Shown: positions 37,621 through 45,452 of the stretch, in pieces | Layout: each line of letters begins with the position of its first letter | Numbering within the stretch: position 1 is the stretch's first letter | Origin: Clostridia bacterium | GTDB lineage: Bacteria; Bacillota; Clostridia; Christensenellales; CAG-314 | Direction: 5' to 3' | NCBI GenBank assembly: GCA_028698585.1 | Contig: JAQVWG010000011.1 | Span: forward strand, 1-57,388 | DNA: 57,388 bases | Translations under genes and position numbers: made by a program | Notes under the pieces: model-generated | Databases searched by the model: none | Told to the model about the DNA's origin: nothing | The model's input: only the letters and a program-made list of their open reading frames with translations

Positions 37621-38890
37621 ACTTATGTAGATATTCCCTGAAGTCTGGGTGAGCTATACTTATCATTAGTTGCACTCTATCTCTAATTGGTAGTCCTCGT
37701 AAACACACAACGCCATACTCAGTGGCAATATACTGTACATCATCCCTATGTAACGACACTGTTGCACCAGCCTTCAATTGGGGCACTATTTTGCTCACAA
37801 GAGTTTTTTTGCCATTAATAGTTGCATTAGCAGTGGAACATAGTGCGATAAATGACTTTCCACCTTTGCTTTTCTGTGCTCCCAGTGCGGTATCTGCGAA
37901 TCCGCCCGTGCCACTGAACTGTCTGCTACCTATACTCTCTGCACAACACTGTCCCGTTATATCTATCTCTATGGCAGTGTTGACGGACACTTGGTTATCA
38001 TTCTGCCCCATAATGTATAGATTATTAGTATAACTGCTGTCATACGCCACTATATCCTTGTTGTGGTCGAAAAAGTCAAATGCTTCTTGAGAACCGTCGA
38101 ATGTGGCTGCGACAATTTTGCCCGTGTTAAAGTTCTTCTTGCTACAGTTAACGGCACCACTCTTAATTAGTTGTATCAATCCGTCGCTTAACAGTTCCGT
38201 ATGTACGCCCAAATCCTTCTTATCGGCAAGGCAGGTCATCAGTGCATCAGGTATTCCGCCTATCCCTGCTTGCAGACAGTCGCCATCGTTGATGTACTTG
38301 GCCACTTCTTTGGCGATTGCCATCTCTTTCTCGCCAGCCTTAACTGGGGGCAGAGGGTCTAGTGGTATATTCTCATGCGTAAAGTAGGTGATTTTGTCAA
38401 CAGGTATCTCTGTCGCACCATATATATAGGGCATATTCTCGTTTATTTCGCCTATAATCATGCGACTGTTATCTACCATCTCTTTATTGATAATGCCTGC
38501 CATACCGGTAGACACCATACCACGCTCATCAGGTGGGGTAACTGTAACTACGTACATATCTACTCCCCTGCGTGAACGTATAGTGGCACCGGCCTTAGAC
38601 AGATGAGTGGGCGCATAGCCATTTACGAAACATTTGGCTTCCCTTAATGGTTTAGTAGTAAATACAGTATTAAGTGTAAAATTATTACTCTCTCTCTGCA
38701 AAAACTCAAAACTTCTTGGCATACGACAGAACCACACGTCAACTCCGGTCAGTGGTCTGTCATTAAGGGTATGTAATTGTCCAAGAAAACCTCTCGGCGC
38801 ACCCTGTCCCTCACCTATCGCTATGGTGTAGTTATCTTGTATTAACTGTAATACTTGTTGAGTGGTAATCAGTCTATTTTGATAATTCAT
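37595..38890 (-). CDS. Acyl-CoA:carboxylate CoA-transferase (acetyl-CoA hydrolase/4-hydroxybutyrate CoA-transferase family)
   Basis: The 431-residue protein moves coenzyme A between carboxylic acids, using a glutamate that forms a thioester intermediate. Motifs include AIGEGQGAPRG near the N-terminus, the nucleotide-binding GIGGIPDAL, HTELLSDGL, GGFADTALGA and a C-terminal TEYGVVCLRGLPIRDR region. It overlaps the gamma subunit gene by four bases and is the last gene of the 2-oxoacid oxidoreductase operon. The likely job is to exchange CoA between the acyl-CoA of the oxidoreductase and acetate or the matching short-chain acid; that is inference from context. Its 3' end belongs to a tandem array. 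Confidence 0.88.
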   Translation of the reverse strand: MNYQNRLITTQQVLQLIQDNYTIAIGEGQGAPRGFLGQLHTLNDRPLTGVDVWFCRMPRSFEFLQRESNNFTLNTVFTTKPLREAKCFVNGYAPTHLSKAGATIRSRRGVDMYVVTVTPPDERGMVSTGMAGIINKEMVDNSRMIIGEINENMPYIYGATEIPVDKITYFTHENIPLDPLPPVKAGEKEMAIAKEVAKYINDGDCLQAGIGGIPDALMTCLADKKDLGVHTELLSDGLIQLIKSGAVNCSKKNFNTGKIVAATFDGSQEAFDFFDHNKDIVAYDSSYTNNLYIMGQNDNQVSVNTAIEIDITGQCCAESIGSRQFSGTGGFADTALGAQKSKGGKSFIALCSTANATINGKKTLVSKIVPQLKAGATVSLHRDDVQYIATEYGVVCLRGLPIRDRVQLMISIAHPDFREYLHKSAQELGLE

Positions 38891-39423
38891 ACCTTAATTT
38901 CCTCATAACCTGCATGGAAAGCACTAATAATCTTGTCCTTGTCTGCGCTCTTGCCAAACTGTTTAATTAGAATCTTCTCGAACTCATCCATACTACCTAT
39001 ATTGCCATTCAATTTAGCGTAAGCACCATACATTACTATATTGGATGAACGCTCATTAGCGTGCTGTAATGCTAAATCGTTGGCGGGTATATAGTACACG
39101 TTAATATCCTTCCTGTCTACTTTGATATCTATAAGACTGCTGTTAATCAGCACCATGCCACCACTGACCACGTCGTTAATGAACTTGTCAAGGCTTGGCC
39201 TGTTCATAGCGATAAGACAATCAGGCGTAGACACCAGTGGACTTGCTACTTCCTCGGTGCTTGCAACAACGGAACAGTTGGCAGTACCACCACGCATTTC
39301 TGGTCCGTAACTAGGTAGCCAAGTAACATGCAACCCTTTTTCCATTGCAACATACACTATCATTTTGCCCAGCGACAGCACACCCTGTCCGCCGAATCCG
39401 GCACAAATAATTCCTTGTTCCAT
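38887..39423 (-). CDS. 2-oxoacid:ferredoxin oxidoreductase, gamma subunit
   Basis: The 178-residue protein is the gamma subunit of the pyruvate/2-ketoisovalerate/2-ketoglutarate oxidoreductase family. Motifs are ICAGFGGQGVLSLGK and WLPSYGPEMRGGTANCSVV, which help form the coenzyme A site. Start and stop overlap the flanking genes by one to four bases, showing a tightly coupled operon of ferredoxin, alpha, beta, gamma and CoA-transferase. Confidence 0.92.
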   Translation of the reverse strand: MEQGIICAGFGGQGVLSLGKMIVYVAMEKGLHVTWLPSYGPEMRGGTANCSVVASTEEVASPLVSTPDCLIAMNRPSLDKFINDVVSGGMVLINSSLIDIKVDRKDINVYYIPANDLALQHANERSSNIVMYGAYAKLNGNIGSMDEFEKILIKQFGKSADKDKIISAFHAGYEEIKV

Positions 39424-40166
39424 TATTTTGCACCCCCTACATCCTTAAATACACCTAACGGGTAAATCTTGGTCATATTGTCCTTGATATGTTGACATGC
39501 CTGTACAGGTGTCATATGCCAGTTGGTTGGACAAGTAGATAGACACTCGACCATGCTGAATCCCTTGCCTGCTATTTGATATTCGAACGCTTTCTTAATA
39601 GCCCTCTTAGCCTTGAGTACGTTAGCATAGTCTGTCAACATAACTCTCTCAAGGTATGCCGGTCCGTCTTGGCTAGCCAACATCTCACACATTCTAATTG
39701 GGTTACCCTGTCGCTCAACCGTACGACCGAATGGTGAAGTGGTTGTTTTCTGTCCAATTAGTGATGTTGGTGCCATTTGCCCGCCAGTCATACCATATAT
39801 TGCGTTGTTAATGAATACTACTGTGATATTCTCCCCTCTCAGTCCTGCGTGCATAATCTCTGCAAGGCCGATAGATGCCAAATCGCCGTCTCCTTGATAG
39901 GAAAATACAACTTTATCGGGGTGAACTCTCTTGATACCTGTTGCTACAGCAGGCGCTCTGCCGTGTGCTGCTTCCTGCATGTCGCAGTTGAAGAACTTAT
40001 AGGCAAATACCGAGCAACCAACAGGTGCAACACCTATTACATTACCTTGTTGTCCTAATTCTTGCAGAACCTCTGCAATCAATTTATGTGCAATGCCGTG
40101 TGTACAACCCGGACAAAATGATAGTGGTGTATCTGTTAGCATATTAGATTTATGATAAGTAGCCAT
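39423..40166 (-). CDS. 2-oxoacid:ferredoxin oxidoreductase, beta (thiamine diphosphate) subunit
   Basis: The 247-residue protein binds thiamine diphosphate: GDGDLASIGLAEIMHAG...NNAIYGMTGGQ is the classical GDG...NN motif. CPGCTHGI near the N-terminus gives cysteines expected for one [4Fe-4S] cluster. It catalyses oxidative decarboxylation of a 2-oxoacid to acyl-CoA, or the reverse, together with the alpha and gamma subunits. Specificity between 2-oxoglutarate and branched 2-oxoacids cannot be read reliably; the ilvE neighbour favours branched substrates. Confidence 0.94.
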   Translation of the reverse strand: MATYHKSNMLTDTPLSFCPGCTHGIAHKLIAEVLQELGQQGNVIGVAPVGCSVFAYKFFNCDMQEAAHGRAPAVATGIKRVHPDKVVFSYQGDGDLASIGLAEIMHAGLRGENITVVFINNAIYGMTGGQMAPTSLIGQKTTTSPFGRTVERQGNPIRMCEMLASQDGPAYLERVMLTDYANVLKAKRAIKKAFEYQIAGKGFSMVECLSTCPTNWHMTPVQACQHIKDNMTKIYPLGVFKDVGGAK

Positions 40167-40171
40167 TGTTA

Positions 40172-41230
40172 TTAGTACACCTCCTTAACTTTATTGACAA
40201 TCTCTTCAACAGTCATTACCGAGCCACCCATTCTGCAATAGAACTCGACTGGTTTCTTGCCCATAACGGACAGTAACACGTCCTCGTTATATTGTCCAGT
40301 AGACAACTCGATGGTTACGAATTTCTTAGTCTTGTCGCTGTTTGCATACTTATGGAACACTTCAGTTGGAAATGGGAACAGTGTGATAGGTCTAATCAGA
40401 CCAGTTTTGATTCCCTTCTCCCTCAATGCTTTAACGGCAGACTTGCATATTCTTGCCACTGTGCCGTATGCTGTAATGATGATGTCGGCATCTTCGCACA
40501 TATACTCTTCGCACATTACTTCGTTCTTCCTGAGTAAGTCATACTTGGCTTGCAGTTTAATGTTGACTGCCTCGTTTTCGCTGGCCACTATGTACAGTGA
40601 GTTGACTATTCTCCTGTCCTTACCATAGTGAGTACCTGTGGTTGCCCACTCCTTAGTACTTGGATCTGGCATCTGCTTAAGTGGTGGAAACTCTACTGGT
40701 TCCATTAACTGACCTAACATACCGTCACCCAGTATCATAACTGGTATTCTATATTGTTCTGCCTTATCAAAAGCGTTATACATAATGTCAACTGCCTCTT
40801 GAATGGTGCTTGGTCCATACACCAACATTCTGTAATCGCCGTGTCCGCCACCCTTAGTTGCTTGCGAATAATCGGCTTGACTGGGCATAATACCGCCTAG
40901 TCCTGGTCCAGACCTCATCATATTGACGATTACGCAAGGTAACTCAGCACACGCTATGTATGATATCCCCTCTTGTTTAAGCGATATTCCCGGACTGCTA
41001 CTACTTGTCAACGCTCTGGCGCCGGCACCTGCTGCACCGTACACCATATTGATAGCTGACACTTCGCTCTCGCTCTGTATGAATGTGCCACCGACATCAT
41101 ACAATCTCCATGACAGATACTCGCTTAATTCTGTCTGTGGTGTGATTGGATAACCGAAGAAAAATCTGCAACCGCCCAGCACCGCAGCTTCGCCCAGTGC
41201 CTCGTTGCCCTTGAATAACTTCTTAGCCAT
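40172..41230 (-). CDS. 2-oxoacid:ferredoxin oxidoreductase, alpha subunit
   Basis: Start chosen at the ATG at 41230 (MAKKLFKGNEALGEAA), with GGAGG about 12 bases upstream inside the ferredoxin gene; a longer frame to 41281 lacks a site. The 352-residue protein shows FFGYPITPQTELSEYL, ALTSSSSPGISLKQEGISY and MRSGPGLGG, all typical of the pyrimidine-binding alpha subunit. It is shorter than the fused pyruvate enzyme. The four-base gap to the ferredoxin gene shows coupling. Confidence 0.94.
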   Translation of the reverse strand: MAKKLFKGNEALGEAAVLGGCRFFFGYPITPQTELSEYLSWRLYDVGGTFIQSESEVSAINMVYGAAGAGARALTSSSSPGISLKQEGISYIACAELPCVIVNMMRSGPGLGGIMPSQADYSQATKGGGHGDYRMLVYGPSTIQEAVDIMYNAFDKAEQYRIPVMILGDGMLGQLMEPVEFPPLKQMPDPSTKEWATTGTHYGKDRRIVNSLYIVASENEAVNIKLQAKYDLLRKNEVMCEEYMCEDADIIITAYGTVARICKSAVKALREKGIKTGLIRPITLFPFPTEVFHKYANSDKTKKFVTIELSTGQYNEDVLLSVMGKKPVEFYCRMGGSVMTVEEIVNKVKEVY

Positions 41231-41234
41231 CTTA

Positions 41235-41432
41235 TTATTCCACCTCCACACAACTGTCAGGACACATGTAAGCACATGCACAACAGCCTATACATTGTTC
41301 AGGCTTGTCTACCCTTGCCACAAAATATCCACCTTTGTTGCTCTTGTCGCCGATACACAGGACTTTTTTTGGACAAGCGTTTACGCATAGTCCACAGCCC
41401 TTGCATCTTTCGAAATCAATCTTTACTTGCAT
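41235..41432 (-). CDS. 2-oxoacid oxidoreductase delta subunit, 2[4Fe-4S] ferredoxin
   Basis: The 65-residue protein has two CxxCxxCxxxC-type motifs, CKGCGLCVNACPK and CIGCCACAYMCPD, for two [4Fe-4S] clusters. It carries electrons from the beta subunit to external ferredoxin. It is the first of the four oxidoreductase genes and lies 84 bases downstream of the ilvE stop codon. Confidence 0.93.
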   Translation of the reverse strand: MQVKIDFERCKGCGLCVNACPKKVLCIGDKSNKGGYFVARVDKPEQCIGCCACAYMCPDSCVEVE

Positions 41433-41516
41433 TTTGTTTTCCTCTTTTTTAGGTATTTTATCAACTTATATTATACTCTTTTGTTCTCTGCTTATGTGCC
41501 TTGCGACACGTCGTAA

Positions 41517-42575
41517 TTATTTCCCTAGTACTGTTATCCAGCCGTATTTATCAGGAACACGCAGTTTACGTATGTCGTCTAGCCTGTCGAACGCCACTCT
41601 TGCCACAGGACCAGATTTACCATTGTTAAACACACACACTTTATCTTTATAAGTAAGTGTTCCAACTGGGCTAACGACTGCTGCTGTACCACAGCCGAAC
41701 ATCTCTGTCACTCTGCCCTCATCGTACCATTTAATTAAATCATTGATGTTGATTCTCTCCTCTCTGACAGTATATCCTATATCTCTCATCATCTTGATAA
41801 TACTATCCCTTGTGATACCTCTTAGTATACTGCCTGTTAAAGTAGGCGTGATTATCTCGCCGTCCACAACGAACATCACGTTCATTGCACCCACTTCTTC
41901 GATATACTGCCTGTCTTTAGCGTCTAACCACAGTACTTCATTGTAACCTTTTGCCTTGGCCTTATGTGCAGCCAATATACTACCCGCATAGTTGCCAACG
42001 CACTTTGCTTCGCCTGTGCCACCGACAGCAGCCCTTGTATAAGTGTCTTCTACGTATATCTTGGCAGGGTTATTAAATCCATTGATATATGGCCCAACTG
42101 GAGATAATATGACGAAGAACTTGTAACTGTTCGACGCATGCACGCCCACTGCCTTCTCTGTGGCAATCATTGTGGGGCGCAGGTATAGTGATGTCTCCGG
42201 TGAGCTAGGCACCCAATCTCTCTCTATATCAATAAGTTCCAGTATATAACCCATTACTTTGTCTGTGTCCATCTGTGGCATACACATTCTCTCGGCAGAT
42301 AGATTAAGACGCTTGAGATTATCCATCAGTCTGAATAGGATTATCTTACCCTCATCATTGCGAAAAGCCTTAGCACCCTCGAAGATGCCTTGCCCGTAGT
42401 GTAGAATCATGCTCTCTGGAGCAAGCACTAAATCGTGATAAGGACTGATAACTGGTTCGCCCCATTGCCCGTTCTCATAATTCATCTCCAGCATGTAGTC
42501 GGTGAATAATTGACCGAACTTCAGTTTGGTTGCATCAGGCTTATCCTTCAATTGTGTTGCTTTAATAAACTTCAT
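41517..42575 (-). CDS. ilvE: Branched-chain amino acid aminotransferase
   Basis: The 352-residue pyridoxal phosphate enzyme interconverts Leu, Ile and Val with their 2-oxoacids, using glutamate. It is class IV, the longer eukaryote-like BCAT form: HYGQGIFEGAKAFR, the cofactor lysine at residue 191 in GEAKCVGNYAGS, EEVGAMNVMFV and GCGTAAVVSPVG are visible. GGAGG lies about ten bases before the ATG. It heads the operon with the ferredoxin-dependent 2-oxoacid oxidoreductase and CoA-transferase. A leader ORF and terminator directly upstream suggest control by charged tRNA for branched-chain amino acids. Confidence 0.96.
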   Translation of the reverse strand: MKFIKATQLKDKPDATKLKFGQLFTDYMLEMNYENGQWGEPVISPYHDLVLAPESMILHYGQGIFEGAKAFRNDEGKIILFRLMDNLKRLNLSAERMCMPQMDTDKVMGYILELIDIERDWVPSSPETSLYLRPTMIATEKAVGVHASNSYKFFVILSPVGPYINGFNNPAKIYVEDTYTRAAVGGTGEAKCVGNYAGSILAAHKAKAKGYNEVLWLDAKDRQYIEEVGAMNVMFVVDGEIITPTLTGSILRGITRDSIIKMMRDIGYTVREERININDLIKWYDEGRVTEMFGCGTAAVVSPVGTLTYKDKVCVFNNGKSGPVARVAFDRLDDIRKLRVPDKYGWITVLGK

Positions 42576-42626
42576 TTATAGTTTGCCTCCATTTGTATTG
42601 TATTGCAGTATCATTTGTATTTACAT

Positions 42627-42657
42627 AAAAAAAACTACCACGAGTTATTATGGTAGT
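42627..42657 (-). terminator. Attenuator-type terminator in the ilvE leader
   Basis: On the minus strand ACTACCA (42657-42651), a ten-base loop and TGGTAGT (42640-42634) are followed by a run of T residues (42633-42627). It lies about 50 bases upstream of the ilvE start, so it would stop transcription before ilvE unless prevented. A short alternative pairing exists between GTAG near 42708 and CTAC in the stem. Confidence 0.7.
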
Positions 42658-42754
42658 CAAAAAGTAAATCTTCGACTGAGTGCTTGCATATCATATGTAA
42701 ACAAACACCTACTATTGAGATTAGTGCAGTAATATTTTGTTTGATAAACAACAT
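42635..42754 (-). CDS. Putative 39-residue leader peptide of the ilvE operon
   Basis: The ATG at 42754-42752 is preceded by AAGAGG at a spacing of five. The frame ends with TAG at 42637-42635, inside the descending arm of the terminator. Ten of the first 22 residues are Ile, Leu or Val, with the core ITALISIVGV, and codons include the likely slow CTA and ATA. This resembles leader peptides where ribosome stalling at scarce amino acids changes RNA folding. AT-rich DNA can give such composition by chance, and the frame is longer than most leader peptides. Confidence 0.5.
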   Translation of the reverse strand: MLFIKQNITALISIVGVCLHMICKHSVEDLLFDYHNNSW

Positions 42755-42770
42755 TTTTACCTCTTGCATT

Positions 42771-42821
42771 AGCATACAGCAACAATTAACAAAAGTCAAT
42801 ATCAAAGTCAAAATTATAGCA
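42771..42821 (-). promoter_or_regulatory. ilvE: Candidate promoters of the ilvE operon leader
   Basis: Two overlapping candidates on the minus strand. One is TGC-TATAAT (42821-42813), an extended -10 element giving a start near 42806 with the leader ribosome site well inside the RNA. The other is TTGACT (42799-42794), 17 bases, TATGCT (42776-42771), giving a start near 42764, just at the leader ribosome site. No T-box conserved sequence was found. Confidence 0.5.
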
Positions 42822-42927
42822 CTTTTTTGTTGCTCTTTTTTATTGGCACGGCAACAATACTACGGCATTTGTCTGCCATTGTCTAATTTACTATAGTTAT
42901 GTTTACATTTCATAGTACAAGCAACAC

Positions 42928-43205
42928 TACCGTACGTATGCTGTTTATCATCAATACATAGGTCAACTTATTAAGTATATTATCACACTGCTCTTATTAA
43001 CTATATCCGTGTGCTATGTGTTTGTAATTGTCTATAATTGATTATATATATAATGCACTTTATATATATACATGTTACCAGAGTGTTATCTACCGTACTT
43101 ATACTGATTAATCCTTGAAACATAGGTCAACTTATTAAGTATATTATCACACTGCGCTTATTAACTATATCCGTGTGCTTATGCGTGTTCACGATAGTAT
43201 TTGTC
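42928..43205. repeat. Duplication of the glycosyltransferase-acyltransferase gene 3' end, period 164 bp
   Basis: About 110 bases at 43091-43205, including the stop codon and last codons of the gene, recur at 42928-43040. The central 55 bases (from ACATAGGTCAACTTATTAAG) differ at one position; the coding end of the copy is more decayed and the start of the unit shows a one-base shift. The rest of the gap 42576-43178 is the ilvE leader. Confidence 0.9.
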
Positions 43206-45077
43206 AGTAAACTCGTCAAAGTATGCCTTGGTGTAATCTGCCAACCCCTGAGGACTACTAGTCTGTGGGTAGAATGGCTCACATATAGTTAATGTAATCA
43301 GTTTTTTGCCCGTCATATCCGTCCTGAATGTGTAGATACAAGGAACAATAGGAACGTTGCTCTTAATGGCATAAACGAACGCACCCTTGTGAAATGGTCT
43401 AATGCCTTTATACTCAGGCCATAGCGAACCCTCTGGGAAGAACAAAATAGGCTTATTATCCTCTAGCATTCGACATATCGTTATATCGAACTTTTTCATA
43501 CCACTTATGCAGTCTGCAAGCGGTATACCGCCTAGAGCCTTAATTATACTGCCGGCAATAGGTATATCTACATTGTCCGATAACGTCACATAATTAATTT
43601 TTCTTAGCGGACTGGCACATGCACAAATGATTGCTGTATCCATTGTGTGAACGTGATTGGCAACCAACACAGCACCCTTGCCTTTGACCTTGCGCAAGTT
43701 CTTTTTGCCTACTATCTTGTACTTGGTAGTAGTCTTGGCATATACTGGCAGTGCAACGAGTGCTAATATTCTCAGCGCAGTTGCATACACACTATATAGC
43801 ACACCTGTGTTGACAAACTTATATTTGCTATCCTTCTTGGGGGCGTTATTGACGTGCTTGATGTGTATCATGTGTTGAGTAGGGTCATCAGGATATATAT
43901 ATCTATAGTGCTTATTGGTATCATACAATTCGCTGCGTTCAGTATAGTACTGTTTATAGTAAACGACTGCATCCATCATCATCTGTTCCATTCGGTCGAT
44001 ACACTTTTCTATTGCAAAGTTCTTGCCATACTCTATATATTCTGCCGACTTGTGAGCTTTTTCCTGCGGATGAGTCAACCAGTAGTCAATTCTATTCGCT
44101 AAATCCTGACTATCACCCTGTTTGAATAAACTCTCTGGGCACAGTGCGAACTGTTTGGTCGCGCTTCTGGCAGAATCACTAATTATAGGAACTAGCCCAC
44201 AAGTAAATGCCTCAATACAACTGATTGCTTCAATCTCTACATCGCTTGGGTGCACATATAAATCACAGTAATTGATTGTCTCGGCTAACTCCTCCTTACT
44301 GAACAGTCGTAGTATGGGTGGATTGACCAGTTTTTTGCCCAACTGCTCTATGTGTTGTTGCTGTGGTCCACAGCCTGCAAAAATCAACTGAATATCTTTG
44401 CTATAACTACTCTTTGCCACAGCATCTATTAGTAAATCGTGTCGTTTTTCCTTACTATACCTACCAATAAACAGGATACATATCTTGTTGACGAGGTTGT
44501 CCGGCTTAGGTGTGGGTGACGGTTGATAAGTGGGTATGACTCCGTTACTGATTACCCTTATGTCTGCAATATATCCATTCTTGCGCAACTGACTTGCAAT
44601 AAACTCGCTAGGACAATGAATGAAGTGCGCATATTTATAGAAATCGCGGTAAAACATTCTATATATATAGTTGTTGACTGGCGCGAAGTTCTCCATGAAC
44701 ATATGCGAAGTTATATTCTCTGGCTGACAGTGAAAAGCAGTTGTATAAGGTACGCCCAGTTCTCTGGCTATCTTGATACCTTTTTGGCACACCTTAAATG
44801 GCAACAAGAAGTGTACACAATCGCTTCCCGCTATAGCCTCGCGCAACTTATTTTCATCTGGTCGAGCGAAACCTACGCCATTCTTCTTCTCTATATAATT
44901 GTTGAATATCCCGAAACTGCGTTTAGGCAGAACCACGCAGTCCGTTCCACAATCGTGTGCGGAAACCACCTTAACGGTGTGTCCACGCTTGCGCAGATTG
45001 TCCACCAGTCGCCTTGCAGTAATAGTGGTACCGTTATTCTGTTCGCCGTATATGTCTGCTACTAATGTAATTTTCAT
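43179..45077 (-). CDS. Fusion of a GT4 glycosyltransferase and a PlsC-type acyltransferase
   Basis: This 632-residue protein joins two enzymes. Residues 1-370 form a GT-B glycosyltransferase of family 4: NGTTITARRLVDNLRKRGH at the N-terminus, FIGRYSKEKRHDLLIDA and the donor-binding EIEAISCIEAFTCGLVPI. Residues 430-632 form an acyltransferase with the HX4D motif NHVHTMD and FPEGSLWPE. A hydrophobic stretch (about 440-465) links them and may hold the protein at the membrane. Both activities together suggest a membrane glycolipid: sugar transfer to a lipid acceptor, with acyl transfer to the same or a precursor molecule. The start follows a weak ribosome site. It is monocistronic. Confidence 0.88.
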   Translation of the reverse strand: MKITLVADIYGEQNNGTTITARRLVDNLRKRGHTVKVVSAHDCGTDCVVLPKRSFGIFNNYIEKKNGVGFARPDENKLREAIAGSDCVHFLLPFKVCQKGIKIARELGVPYTTAFHCQPENITSHMFMENFAPVNNYIYRMFYRDFYKYAHFIHCPSEFIASQLRKNGYIADIRVISNGVIPTYQPSPTPKPDNLVNKICILFIGRYSKEKRHDLLIDAVAKSSYSKDIQLIFAGCGPQQQHIEQLGKKLVNPPILRLFSKEELAETINYCDLYVHPSDVEIEAISCIEAFTCGLVPIISDSARSATKQFALCPESLFKQGDSQDLANRIDYWLTHPQEKAHKSAEYIEYGKNFAIEKCIDRMEQMMMDAVVYYKQYYTERSELYDTNKHYRYIYPDDPTQHMIHIKHVNNAPKKDSKYKFVNTGVLYSVYATALRILALVALPVYAKTTTKYKIVGKKNLRKVKGKGAVLVANHVHTMDTAIICACASPLRKINYVTLSDNVDIPIAGSIIKALGGIPLADCISGMKKFDITICRMLEDNKPILFFPEGSLWPEYKGIRPFHKGAFVYAIKSNVPIVPCIYTFRTDMTGKKLITLTICEPFYPQTSSPQGLADYTKAYFDEFTDKYYREHA

Positions 45078-45304
45078 TTAATCTCCTATGTACGTAATTG
45101 GACAAAGAATACTGCGCATTACACCTTATTATGTGCATTTGTCCAACTCGTTACCATTCTGTACTGATTGTATTACCAACGCACCATATCACTTAATTGT
45201 CAACTCAATGTCAACTGTACCTCAATATCTGTATTTAGTCGGATTTTGTTCGAACACATTTCATGTGCACGGTAGCATTTAAGGTGACTAAAATGTTGCA
45301 TTTT

Positions 45305-45419
45305 AACTAACGGGTTAGTTTATAACTCAATAAATCAACTCATGAGTTACAAAATATCAATTTAATATATTGCTTTATGGTTGTTTGCACACTATACTGT
45401 AAGTGTAAGTTGCGCAACT
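45305..45419 (+). promoter_or_regulatory. Promoter of the XRE regulator operon with three dyad operators
   Basis: The promoter is TTGCTT (45370-45375), 17 bases, TATACT (45393-45398). Three dyads surround it: AACTAAC-GG-GTTAGTT (45305-45320), AACTCATGAGTT (45337-45348) and AGTTGCGCAACT (45408-45419). The last covers the predicted start site. They are candidate sites for autoregulation by the XRE protein. The rest of the gap 45078-45452 shows nothing. Confidence 0.55.
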
Positions 45420-45452
45420 ACAATAAATAATTGTTCATAAGGAGATTATACA

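Noticed and set aside
42576..42930. T-box riboswitch upstream of ilvE
   Set aside because: The conserved antiterminator core (AGGGTGGNACCGCG-like) is absent on the minus strand; only a leader ORF and terminator are seen.
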